The position numbers and the translations under genes are program-made. Below are positions 7,381 to 15,098 of a stretch of 25,115 nt of DNA, one piece after another. The notes under the pieces are model-generated. The model was not told where the DNA came from, did no database searches, and worked only from the letters and a program-made list of their open reading frames with translations. Origin of the DNA: JACQHM01 sp964535215 (GTDB taxonomy: Bacteria > Methylomirabilota > Methylomirabilia > Methylomirabilales > JACQHM01); contig CAZHST010000043.1 of the NCBI GenBank assembly GCA_964535215.1, positions 1-25,115 on the forward strand. The letters run 5' to 3'. Position 1 is the stretch's first letter. Every line of letters begins with the position of its first letter.

Positions 7381-9354
7381 CTACGGCCGTTCAACTGCCT
7401 CCGGGTGGAGGAACACGACCGCCGGCGGGCCAGGCAGGTAGCCGATCATCGGGGTATGCTGCGCCGCCAGGACAGCCACCTTCTCTTCCGGGAGACCCAG
7501 CTCGTGGGCCACATCGGCGGCGGGAAGCAGCCAGCGGCCCTCCAGGCACTCCCGGAGGCGCTCCAGGGCTTCCTCCGGCGGCTCGACCGGGCCCCTCAGC
7601 ACCTCATCAAAGAAGTCCTGAAGGGGAACGGGGCGGTGCTGGGCCAGCCAGGTCTTCAGCTCCTCCGGGGACACGTCCCGGCCATTGACCGTGAGATCGC
7701 CCGCTTTGGCCTCATTCATCAGCCTCAGGGCTGCCGCCAGGGCGGCATAGGCCTCGGCCGGCGGCCGGAGGAGCCGATGGCCGGCCGCCAGAAGCCGCTC
7801 CAGGTACTGTCGGGTGGCCCTGGCGGTAGGCGGGATGTCCCGCAAGCGCCCGTCCCGGATCAGGCGGAGCCGGGTCACCTGCCCCCGCTCGCTCACCTCG
7901 CACAGCCGCCGGAGGCGGGCGGCCAGGCTCGTCATGTGATCGGCATGGCAGACCGCCACCCCGATCCGCTCAGCCCCCCGTTCGAGCAAGAGGTCCACGT
8001 CCCGAATCGGTGAGCGCTCCCCCTGGATTCCGGCCGGCTTCAGCACCTCGAGGAGCAGGAGCAGGCCGCCGGCATAGACCCCCTCGTCGAGCTTGGACCG
8101 GGGACGTTTCTGCTCCTCCGCAAAGACTTGCTCCCAGACCTTTTTGATATCGTCATCGTCAGGGGGAGGGGGCGGTGGGGGAGGGCTCTGGGTCAGCTCC
8201 CGCCGCGTCTCTTCGAACAGCCCCCGGCAGGCCCGGAGCAGCTTTCGAGCGGAGAGTCCCTCGGGGGGGACAAGGGCTTCGATCCGGTCCCGCTCCAGGG
8301 GCCAGAGCGGATCCTGTTTGCCGAACATCCGCCTGATCTGCTGGAGGTCTTCTGAGACCTCGAGCCGCCTCACAACCAGTTTCAGGGCATCCTCACGGCT
8401 GAGCAACGTGAGCGCGGCCTGGTCCTGGGCCAGCCGATCATACTCGGCTTCGCGGACCGCCTCCCGCAGGACCTGGAGAAAGGAGGTCTGGACACAACTG
8501 ATTGCAGCCAGATTCCGGCACTCCACGAAGAGGTGGCTGGCGACTCCGCCGGCAAAGGCCCGAAGCCCGTACCGATCCGACGGGTCGATCTGGAGCCCCT
8601 CGATCTGGTCGAACGCCAGGATGATGGCGAAGGGGTGACCGGCCAGCCGGGAGAAGGTGACGATCGCCTGCTTGGCCCGGTCCTCGTCATCCAGCGTTCC
8701 GGCTGCGCCGATTCGCCCCACCGCCTCCTCCGGCAGGGCCCGCCCTAACAGCCATTGGTAGGCCTCGAGCCGCTGGCACCGGGCCAGATAATGGCGGAGC
8801 ACCGTGCTGACCTCGGGATCGAGCCGGAGGCGGAACACGAGGTCTTCAAAGGGCGCCTGAAGAGAGGCGAAGAGGGCAGGTCCGGGTGGATGCTCGGCCT
8901 GGATCTGCTGCCACCAGGCGGCGACCTCGTGAGGGGGGGCGGTGGGGCGCTGAAGGAGCTGCCGTCCGACGACCAGCTCGATCTGGCTCAACTCCTCCCG
9001 GCCGGGCAAGCTCCGGAGGAGATCCCTGACCAGACGGTCCAGGAGGTGGCGAAAGAACCGATCCGGCGTGGTGAAGGGCGGCACATAGCTGAACCATGAG
9101 TCGGCGTCTTGCTGGGTCCGGTGGCGGAGCCGCTGGAGGAGGTGGGTCTTCCCCGAGCCGGGCTCCCCATGGAGCACCAGACCGCGGGATTCGCCCCCCT
9201 CCCGGACCCGCTGGATGGTCTCCAGACACGCCTCGAAAGCCGTCCGGTTGATCGTCTCCACATCCACCGGGACCGAATCCCAGGCAGAGTGGACAATGTC
9301 CTTCTCGAAGGGATTGGGCACGATAGAGAGCAGGTGTCTGAGCTCCTCCCGCAT
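7381..9354 (-). CDS. AAA/STAND-like P-loop ATPase with C-terminal domain of unknown function
   Basis: 657 residues. Walker A is GEPGSGKT (63-70) and Walker B is AIILAFDQIEGL (Asp249), typical of AAA_16/ORC-like or STAND-like ATPases that load or sense partners. The N-terminus contains NPFEKDIVHSAWDSVPVDV, and TLLSREDALKLVVRRLE (316-332) looks like sensor/lid-region sequence. A run of eight prolines and four aspartates (391-402) is a linker to a separate C-terminal module of about 255 residues. That module contains DVDLLLERGAERIGVAVC and an Arg/Leu-rich helical tail, and I cannot assign it to a family. ATG 9354 begins 3 bases after the winged-helix gene stop (GGAG six bases before), and the stop at 7381 precedes the FtsK gene by 8 bases. 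Translational coupling is likely and the product probably works with both neighbours. Confidence 0.85.
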   Translation of the reverse strand: MREELRHLLSIVPNPFEKDIVHSAWDSVPVDVETINRTAFEACLETIQRVREGGESRGLVLHGEPGSGKTHLLQRLRHRTQQDADSWFSYVPPFTTPDRFFRHLLDRLVRDLLRSLPGREELSQIELVVGRQLLQRPTAPPHEVAAWWQQIQAEHPPGPALFASLQAPFEDLVFRLRLDPEVSTVLRHYLARCQRLEAYQWLLGRALPEEAVGRIGAAGTLDDEDRAKQAIVTFSRLAGHPFAIILAFDQIEGLQIDPSDRYGLRAFAGGVASHLFVECRNLAAISCVQTSFLQVLREAVREAEYDRLAQDQAALTLLSREDALKLVVRRLEVSEDLQQIRRMFGKQDPLWPLERDRIEALVPPEGLSARKLLRACRGLFEETRRELTQSPPPPPPPPDDDDIKKVWEQVFAEEQKRPRSKLDEGVYAGGLLLLLEVLKPAGIQGERSPIRDVDLLLERGAERIGVAVCHADHMTSLAARLRRLCEVSERGQVTRLRLIRDGRLRDIPPTARATRQYLERLLAAGHRLLRPPAEAYAALAAALRLMNEAKAGDLTVNGRDVSPEELKTWLAQHRPVPLQDFFDEVLRGPVEPPEEALERLRECLEGRWLLPAADVAHELGLPEEKVAVLAAQHTPMIGYLPGPPAVVFLHPEAVERP

Positions 9355-9357
9355 GGC

Positions 9358-10170
9358 TCACTCCATCCGCAGGCCGATGGCCATGAAGTAGCTCCCCCGC
9401 CGGTTCGGGATCATCGCTGCCCGCTCCTCCGGCGTCAGGTCCGCCGGTCGGTCATGGGACTGGAGCTGGACGGTGCCCTGCTCGGCCAGCCGGAGGACCG
9501 CCTGGTCAAAGGAGAGTTTGTCGGAAAAGTGGGAGCGCGCGGCTTCTCGGAGCTCCGGGATATACACGAGGGCCCCTCGGGCCACGTGCGGGTTGAGGCG
9601 GCTCATGGCCTCGCGGATCGCCCGCTCCTCCACTTCCCAGAGGCAGGTCCGGAGCGCCGCCCAGAGGGCCCCGGACCCAAAGCCCTGCTGCTGGAGGGTC
9701 TTCATCAGGGACTCCAGCTTCGGCCGGAGATACGGAAGGGACTCGGGCGGGGTGAGGCCATAAGGTTCCCGGCGCCCGAGCTTTGGGTGCTTGAAGACAC
9801 GACCGTTCCGGCAGAGGTCGTCCAGGGCTCTCCCCAGAAAGGGTCGGGCGCTCTTGGGCAGCTTCTTTGCGAGGGCGGCCTTCGTCAGGGGGCCGTACTG
9901 TTCTAAAACCTTAATAATCCGCTCCCGGACAGCGGCCTCGAACGGATGGGACGCATACCGCGGGGGACGGCCCGGCCACACGAAGAGCTGGCCCTGCTTG
10001 ATGAGACGCTCCAGAAGCCCGGTGAGCTGAGCCGGCGGGATCCGGACACCGGAGGGCAGAGCCCGCCGGATCTGATTCAGGGTCAAAGGCTCCAGACCCT
10101 TAGTTACGATCTTGCGGAGAAGCGTATCAAGGTCAGCGGGAGGGATCATTGAATCAGCCCGTCTTGGCAT
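9358..10170 (-). CDS. Tandem winged-helix DNA-binding protein, first gene of the wHTH-AAA-FtsK operon
   Basis: 270 residues from ATG 10170. This start is chosen because GAAAGG lies 8 bases upstream and the protein reads well from MPRRADSMIPPADL; the open frame further up (to 10455) is low-quality sequence. Repeated helix-helix-wing units are visible: 14-72 (LTLNQIRRALPSG ... RYA), 77-139 (GPLTKAALAKKLP ... EPYGL), about 145-208, and 215-268 ending RRGSYFMAIGLR. Residues LERLIKQGQLFV and LDDLCRNGRVF are typical wing-preceding helices. No enzyme motif is seen. It could be an operon regulator or, given the three to four tandem wHTH units and tight coupling to two ATPase genes, a DNA-binding subunit of the complex. 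Its function is not known to me. Confidence 0.8.
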   Translation of the reverse strand: MPRRADSMIPPADLDTLLRKIVTKGLEPLTLNQIRRALPSGVRIPPAQLTGLLERLIKQGQLFVWPGRPPRYASHPFEAAVRERIIKVLEQYGPLTKAALAKKLPKSARPFLGRALDDLCRNGRVFKHPKLGRREPYGLTPPESLPYLRPKLESLMKTLQQQGFGSGALWAALRTCLWEVEERAIREAMSRLNPHVARGALVYIPELREAARSHFSDKLSFDQAVLRLAEQGTVQLQSHDRPADLTPEERAAMIPNRRGSYFMAIGLRME

Positions 10171-10237
10171 CAGGTGCGCCTTTCTTCCCCCGGGTGCGCC
10201 CTGGGGTGTCAGGAAGGGTGGACCCTCTTGGGCCTGA

Positions 10238-10266
10238 AGTCTAGCACAGGCCGCCGGTCCAGGCAA
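10238..10266 (-). promoter_or_regulatory. Sigma70-type promoter for the wHTH-AAA-FtsK operon
   Basis: On the minus strand TTGCCT (10266-10261) and TAGACT (10243-10238) are separated by exactly 17 bases. The -10 box ends 67 bases before the ATG at 10170. It lies in the 286-base gap after the VIT-vWA gene, so the three-gene operon can be transcribed independently of that broken gene. Prediction by eye only. Confidence 0.5.
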
Positions 10267-10456
10267 CATCCCGCGCAGCCCTCGAACGGGGGACAAGGCC
10301 GACAGGCTTCCGGGAGCCACTCCCGATAGCACCACCATCAACAAGCGAGATGCCTCCATCATCAACCTTTCTTTCTGCTCGCTTGACTGCTTCCGGTGCG
10401 GTTGCTTACTCCACCATCGACTTGAACGTTTAGGCCTTGGGGTGAATATGTGCATC

Positions 10457-12897
10457 TCAGCTCACCTCCACCTCGATCACCGGAGCACCACTGATCCATA
10501 CTCCGGCGGGGTCCACCAGGACGATCCGTACCACCTGTCCCGGCTGCTTCATCAGGTTCAGCGGGCGTTCACCGCCCTGACGGACCAGGTCCGCCAGCCG
10601 GACCCGGGCTCGCGGGACGACCAGGTCGTCCACGAAGATCAGCAGGCTCAGCCCAGGGTCAAGGCGCTTCGGGTCGGGAGTTCTGCCAGGGAAACGAACC
10701 GTCAAACGGGAGAAGATCACCCTGTCCGGCAGTGTCGGGGCACCCCTCGCGGAGTCGAAGAGGATCGCCTGACCATCCTCAAAGCTGGGGACGCCAGAGA
10801 ACAGGACCATACTCGTTGGAATGGGCTCAGCCATGGACTCCCGGAGGAGTGGTAATGCAGGGGCTGGAGACATCCTCGCGGAAGGGGGGAAGATGAAATC
10901 CTCTGACCACCCTAGAGGCAAGGCATTGGCCACCAGGACCTGCTCCTCGACCGGCTGCCCGGCCTCCAGCCGCACCGCGACGAACGCGGTCTCTGAGCAG
11001 GCCAGGCCGTAGTGTAGGGCTTCCCGCACCAGCAACCCCGGAGGGCTTTGTCCAGATCCTCTCGCCCGTTCTCCGCATAGACCTTCAGCGGTGTTCCGGG
11101 CCGGCTGGCCAGCACCGGCTCCGGGTCATAACCGAATCGCCCGAGCTGGTCCACCAGGTCTTTCCCGGTGTATCCCGAATGGAGGAGAAACTCCAGGCCG
11201 AGGAGGCGTCGGGCACCGAAAAGGGCTTTGATGGACGGGTGCGGACCGGCCTCCGTCGTCAGGTCCAGGCGGCAGGGTGCCACTTCTTGCTGCTCAGCGT
11301 CGATCACCCGGAATGTCAAGTCGGGGGCTTCACTCCGCGAGACTCGTCCGGCCACCCAGACCGTTCGGCCAGCCGGCAGGTCGCCGAGGTCAACGGCACT
11401 CCATCCGGCTTCGCTGCTTCCACCCCCCTGACGCCCGGCGGCCTGGATCGCCGGACGATTCACCTCCAGACGGAGCCCGGCCAGCACGGGCTGGGCCCAG
11501 TCGGCCAGGACCTCTTCGAGGGCCGTGGTGATGTCCTCCTCGCCGGGGTCGCTGGTCAGGAACCTGGCCACGCCCCCACCGCGTTCGGCTAGCTCCAATG
11601 CCAAAAACGAATTGGGGGCCGCATCAATGCATAGGACACTCATCCGCCGCCGATCAGACCGCTGGGCCTCCTGATCAGCCAGGCGCAAAATCCGCCCCTC
11701 GTCGGTTACCTGGGCGTCGGTGATGATGAGGAGGTGCCTGGCCCGCGTGCCATCCGCCCGCTCCAGGCGGAGGGCCTGCTCAAGGGCCACGCCCAGTTCG
11801 GTCCCGCCGCTCTCCGTATGCTCCTCCAGGAAGCGGACGGCCTCCGTCACTGCCTTGACATCGGCCTGACGAGGTCTCTTGGAAAACCACCGCGTCGTGC
11901 TATGGAACAGTCCCAGATTGAAGGCATCGCGTTCGGTCAGCCCGGCCAGGAACTGCTTGACCGCCCAATCGGCGGCCTTCCACTTGGCCCCCGCCATCGA
12001 ACCGGAGTGATCAACCAGCAGGATGACCTCACGAGGGATGCTCCGCTTCGGCTCCTGGACCGCCGGCGGGGCCACCAGGGCCAGGAAGGAGACCTGCCCT
12101 GCCCCCTGGTCGTCGTGGAGCCAGACCTAGAGGAGGGGACGGTCCTGAGCCTGCTTGGGCTGCCAGGACAGGATGCAGTCGCGGTCTGGCAGGACTTCGC
12201 CATCTTGCAGCCTAACGCGCAGGGCATCACCCTCGTGGGTTACGTCGAGGCGATGGGTGAGGCTCTCGACCCGGCCGGTCCCAGGCAGGGTCAGATCCAG
12301 GGAAAAGCGATGGCCGGGGTCCCGGAGGAGGCCGAGGGGTTGCCCCCGGGCGTGGCGGGAGGTCCTCTCGTCACTTCGCACGTAGCGGGGTGGGGTGGTC
12401 AAGGGAACTCTGAGGGACCATCCGGGCCCTTCAGCCCGCGCCAGCTGCACGTAGGAGGTTTCGACCGTGACATCCTGGTCTGGCTGGATTCCAGCCACGT
12501 GGAGGGTGAAGACATCGGGCGACTCGCGGCTGAGCAGGGCTGCCTGTTTGCCCTGCCGTTTGGCCTCCTCGTAGTCCGCCTCCGCGCGCTGGCGCTCTTT
12601 CAGTTCAGTTCGGATTTCAACATCTCCAAAGCGTACCCGGACGCCGGTGACGGCGGCATCGCCAGGCAGGGGAAAGCGGTACACGGCCTCGATGACCTTC
12701 TTGGACTGCTTCCTGGAAAAGCCGAAAACCTGGGTGAGGCGCAGGGTGGCCAGGGGGCCAACCACCTCCCCGTTCAGCTCGGTCCGCTTCAAAGGCACAA
12801 ACCGGCGGGTCTTGGCTCGATGGCGACGGCCGCTGACAATTTCCAGTACCCCTATCCCATCGGGCCGTGAGTTCTCGTAGACGTTTGTGGCGAACAT
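10457..12897 (-). pseudogene. VIT-vWA domain protein gene, interrupted by an in-frame amber codon and a frameshift
   Basis: ATG 12897 has a strong AGGAGG five bases upstream. The first segment (12897-12130) is a VIT domain (ELNGEVVGPLATLRLTQVF, VEAVYRFPLP-type core, YEEAKRQGKQAALL). A TAG at 12129-12127 stops it, but translation resumes in the same frame with VWLHDDQGAGQVSFLALVA and then the vWA domain. The MIDAS motif DHSGS is intact (LLVDHSGSMAG), with SGGTELGVAL and LLIITDAQ following. Near 11036, at a four-G run, the frame must shift to continue as LLVREALHYGLACSETAFVA and run to the stop at 10457. VIT-vWA proteins (inter-alpha-trypsin-inhibitor heavy chain-like) bind metal and proteins and are often exported, but no signal peptide is seen here. 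Two separate lesions argue for decay, although assembly error or amber read-through is possible. Confidence 0.8.
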
Positions 12898-12940
12898 GGC
12901 ACCTCCTTGCCTCTTCCCCCGAGGAATCGCTCTGAGCCCT

Positions 12941-13675
12941 TCACCGGACCAGCCCGAGCTGCGCGATGAGCTGATCCAGCAGGTGACAATCCTCACACCC
13001 ATCTGTTCCTTGTGGCGGCTTCTGCTGCTCCAGGAGCTCCCTGGTCTGCTGGAAGAGTGGGGGAATGAGAGTGTCGTCACACAGGGTTACCGGTTGCCGC
13101 ACGGCTTGAAAATCCACCGTAAGCCGGTCAGAGAGCAGTGAGTTTCCGCTCACCGGATCAATGGCCGTCTGCGGTTCCAGGTAGATGAGCGACAGGCCGG
13201 AGATCACCCAGCCCCGTTTCCTGGCGATATACGCATAGGCGTTAAGCTGAACCTCATAGAGGGGAAGCAGAGCATCCTGGGTCTCGGTGAACCTGGCTGT
13301 CTTGTAATCAACGATGTGATAGGACCCATCCCCCAACCGGAACACGTCATCGGGTGAGCCGTTCAGGCGGATCCGGGTGTCGGGATCAACAATGGAAAAC
13401 CTGGAGTAGTGGAGGTCATCCCCGGGAACATACCGCCTTATCTCACCCAGGTGTGGTAGCCATACGGGAAGAATTCCATGCTGGTCGAAGTACCCGCGGA
13501 TGCACTGCTTCACATACGCATCTATGGAGTTGAAGATCCCCGGCATGCGCCCGAAAGGGAGCTCTCGACAGCGTAGCCGGATCCAGCCACATCGGGGACA
13601 AAGACGGAGATAGCCCAACGTCCTGGCCGAAACCGTGCTTGAGAACTCTGCCCTGGCGTTTTCATCCCTCCCCAT
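12941..13675 (-). CDS. RecB/Cas4-like PD-(D/E)XK nuclease-superfamily protein
   Basis: 244 residues from ATG 13675. An ATG nine bases further up (13684) abuts the AAGGAGG itself, so the second ATG, nine bases after that box, is the better start. Motifs are SARTLGYLRLCPRCGW (Cys26, Cys29), GSPDDVF (Asp109/110), HIVDYKTAR (Asp123, Lys125) and EVQLNAYAY (Gln143, Tyr147), the ordered RecB/Cas4 nuclease core. A second Cys pair, GCEDC (Cys227, Cys230), lies near the C-terminus. Four cysteines flanking the core could bind an Fe-S cluster or zinc, as in Cas4/AddB, though the spacing differs from Cas4. It ends 43 bases before the VIT-vWA gene, on the same strand, and is probably co-transcribed with it. 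Confidence 0.8.
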   Translation of the reverse strand: MGRDENARAEFSSTVSARTLGYLRLCPRCGWIRLRCRELPFGRMPGIFNSIDAYVKQCIRGYFDQHGILPVWLPHLGEIRRYVPGDDLHYSRFSIVDPDTRIRLNGSPDDVFRLGDGSYHIVDYKTARFTETQDALLPLYEVQLNAYAYIARKRGWVISGLSLIYLEPQTAIDPVSGNSLLSDRLTVDFQAVRQPVTLCDDTLIPPLFQQTRELLEQQKPPQGTDGCEDCHLLDQLIAQLGLVR

Positions 13676-13774
13676 GCTGAACATCCTCCTTCCCTTCGCC
13701 AGTTCACCTTTGCCCGCTGTCCAGGCCAGGCCTGACGGCGATGGCTTCCGCAGGCAAGGGAGGCAGAAGACGGA

Positions 13775-14107
13775 TTAAAAACAGGTCCGCCCGGCCCCCT
13801 TGCCGATGCACACCGTGCCATCGCTGTTCCAGTAAAAGCCGCTGTCATGCCGGTACTGCCAGAAGTGGCCTCGGCTATCAAAGCCTCGCATATCCCCGCT
13901 CGGCTCGTACTCAGCACTCCACAAGGAGCCGGTGTTCCAGTTCCATCCTCGCAGATGGAGCCCCCCATCAGCGCGTTCAGACCAGGTGTAGAAGTTCCCG
14001 ATCCAGGGGTCATACGCTGAGCCGGCGAGGGCGGGGGTAGACCCCATCATCCCGATGAGGAACATGACCAACCAAGTCACAGTGGTCTTGATGATTCGAG
14101 GCTTCAT
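13775..14107 (-). CDS. Small secreted protein of unknown function (110 aa)
   Basis: ATG 14107 follows GGAGGGG by four bases. The N-terminus MKPRIIKTTVTWLVMFLIG, ending in TPALAG, is a clear Sec signal peptide with likely cleavage after ALA (about residue 28). The mature part of about 80 residues is rich in Trp, Tyr, Gly and Asp (WNWNTGSLWSAEYEP, RGFDSRGHFWQYR, SGFYWNSDGTVC) and ends GAGRTCF with two cysteines that could form a disulfide. I do not recognise a named family. It lies 29 bases downstream of the cysteine-repeat gene and about 100 bases upstream of the nuclease gene, all on one strand. Confidence 0.65.
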   Translation of the reverse strand: MKPRIIKTTVTWLVMFLIGMMGSTPALAGSAYDPWIGNFYTWSERADGGLHLRGWNWNTGSLWSAEYEPSGDMRGFDSRGHFWQYRHDSGFYWNSDGTVCIGKGAGRTCF

Positions 14108-14136
14108 TGTTCCCCTCCCGTGAAAAGAGTTCCTCC

Positions 14137-14439
14137 TTACCGGAGCGTGCAGCGGACCCGGCCCAGGAAGTCCCGGCGGCACTCGAGTTCACTCCGGTCC
14201 CAGGGGCGGAGCCAGTCGGAGGACTCACACCGGACCCGGCCAGAATCCCATCGGCACTCGGTGATCGTCCGATCCAGGGGCTGGAGCTCCCGGTAGGTCT
14301 CGCAGCGTACCCCCCTGAAGGTCTCCCGACATTCGGTGATCTCCGTGTTGTGAAACCAGGCCTGGACCGGTCGGGGGAAGAGCAGCCCCACCAGCAGGAG
14401 GCCCAGGATCAGTTCCCAGGTCAGGTGCTCTCGCATCAT
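14137..14439 (-). CDS. Small exported protein with three cysteine-pair repeats (100 aa)
   Basis: Residues 1-27 (MMREHLTWELILGLLLVGLL and PRPVQA) form a signal peptide or membrane anchor. The remainder is three repeats of about 25 residues: TECRETFRGVRCETY, TECRWDSGRVRCESS and LECRRDFLGRVRCTLR. Each has two cysteines separated by six or seven residues and is followed, in the first two, by (L)xPxDR. The paired cysteines suggest a disulfide in each unit. The ATG overlaps the stop of the upstream OB-fold gene (ATGATG), so the two are translationally coupled. Function is unknown. Confidence 0.65.
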   Translation of the reverse strand: MMREHLTWELILGLLLVGLLFPRPVQAWFHNTEITECRETFRGVRCETYRELQPLDRTITECRWDSGRVRCESSDWLRPWDRSELECRRDFLGRVRCTLR

Positions 14440-14917
14440 CCCTTGCCCTCCTCATCTGATTGCTTCACAAGCAAAACCCGGGCCAGCTCCTGCGTCATCC
14501 ATCCTGTATGACGGCCCGGGCCGGAACCCGGGAGGACCTGCACCTGGCGGGCCTCAACCTCGTTCGTGAAGGTGTAGCGTCCCACCCGCTTCACCCGCCA
14601 GAAGATGCCTGTGACCATCACCGGCTGTCCATTCGCGACAGGAGGGCGGCCCCAGGCGAAGACCTTTACCGCCGTCCCGGAGTCATCTTGCACTAGGAAG
14701 GTCGTGTACTCATGTCCCCGGCGGGACAGCCTCGGCTCGACAGCGAGGGCTGTGCCCCGGATCGTTACCTCCTGTCGGTGGTAGCGGTCCGGGCTGAGGA
14801 GAAGCGCCCGGATCGGGACCTCCCGGCCCTGGTCCCGTTGGGGGCTGAGGCCGAGCCCGGCCAGGAGCAGGCCCGTGACGATGATCCATCGTCCAGGACC
14901 ACCAGAGGCTGCCGCAT
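14436..14917 (-). pseudogene. Exported OB-fold-like protein, start codon and signal peptide in different frames
   Basis: The frame ending at 14436 reads RWIIVTGLLLAGLGLSP (from about 14888), VTIRGTALAVEP, EYTTFLVQDDSGTAVKVFAW, GQPVMVTGIFWRV and TFTNEVEARQVQV, a pattern of beta strands and glycines typical of small OB-fold (tRNA_anti-like) proteins behind a signal peptide. This frame has no ATG, GTG or TTG before the GTG at 14693, which would delete the signal peptide and the first strands. An ATG at 14917 with a good GAGGAGG lies just upstream but in another frame, so a one-base indel between about 14917 and 14889 would restore a sensible gene. Authentic lesion, sequencing error and frameshifting cannot be told apart here. 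It overlaps the next gene by four bases. Confidence 0.55.
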
Positions 14918-14963
14918 CAGACCCTCCTCGCCTGGGGGACCGCCGTGGGCTCTGCTTTTCGCC

Positions 14964-14992
14964 TTGACAGGCCCCCAGGCCTGGGGTAAGAA
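14964..14992 (+). promoter_or_regulatory. Sigma70-type promoter for the ECF sigma gene
   Basis: TTGACA (14964-14969), a 17-base spacer and TAAGAA (14987-14992), about 106 bases before the sigma-factor ATG at 15099. The -35 is perfect; the -10 is weak. The spacer is almost filled by a perfect palindrome, listed separately. Confidence 0.45.
14973..14986. promoter_or_regulatory. Perfect 14-bp palindrome, candidate operator
   Basis: CCCCAGGCCTGGGG is perfectly self-complementary and lies exactly between the predicted -35 and -10 of the sigma-factor promoter, inside the divergent intergenic region shared with the minus-strand OB-fold gene. A dimeric regulator bound here would block RNA polymerase. 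The regulator is unknown. Confidence 0.4.
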
Positions 14993-15098
14993 AAGCTCAA
15001 CCAGGTTACCGGAAGGGCGGGGAAGAGTGAGCCAGCTCTTCTGCCCTCCCCTTTAGACAGCGAAATTCGCCCGGTCAACCGAACGGGGGTCTGCCGGG

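Noticed and set aside
10171..10455. N-terminal extension of the winged-helix protein to 10455
   Set aside because: The extension has no domain character, contains a promoter-like element, and a better ribosome site precedes ATG 10170.
12941..13675. CRISPR-associated Cas4
   Set aside because: No CRISPR array or other cas gene was found in the window, and the cysteine spacing differs from Cas4.
14205..14235. Possible duplicate of the tRNA-Lys 3' end (GGAGGACTC) as an attachment site
   Set aside because: Only about nine bases match and the sequence lies inside a coding repeat; too short to support integration.
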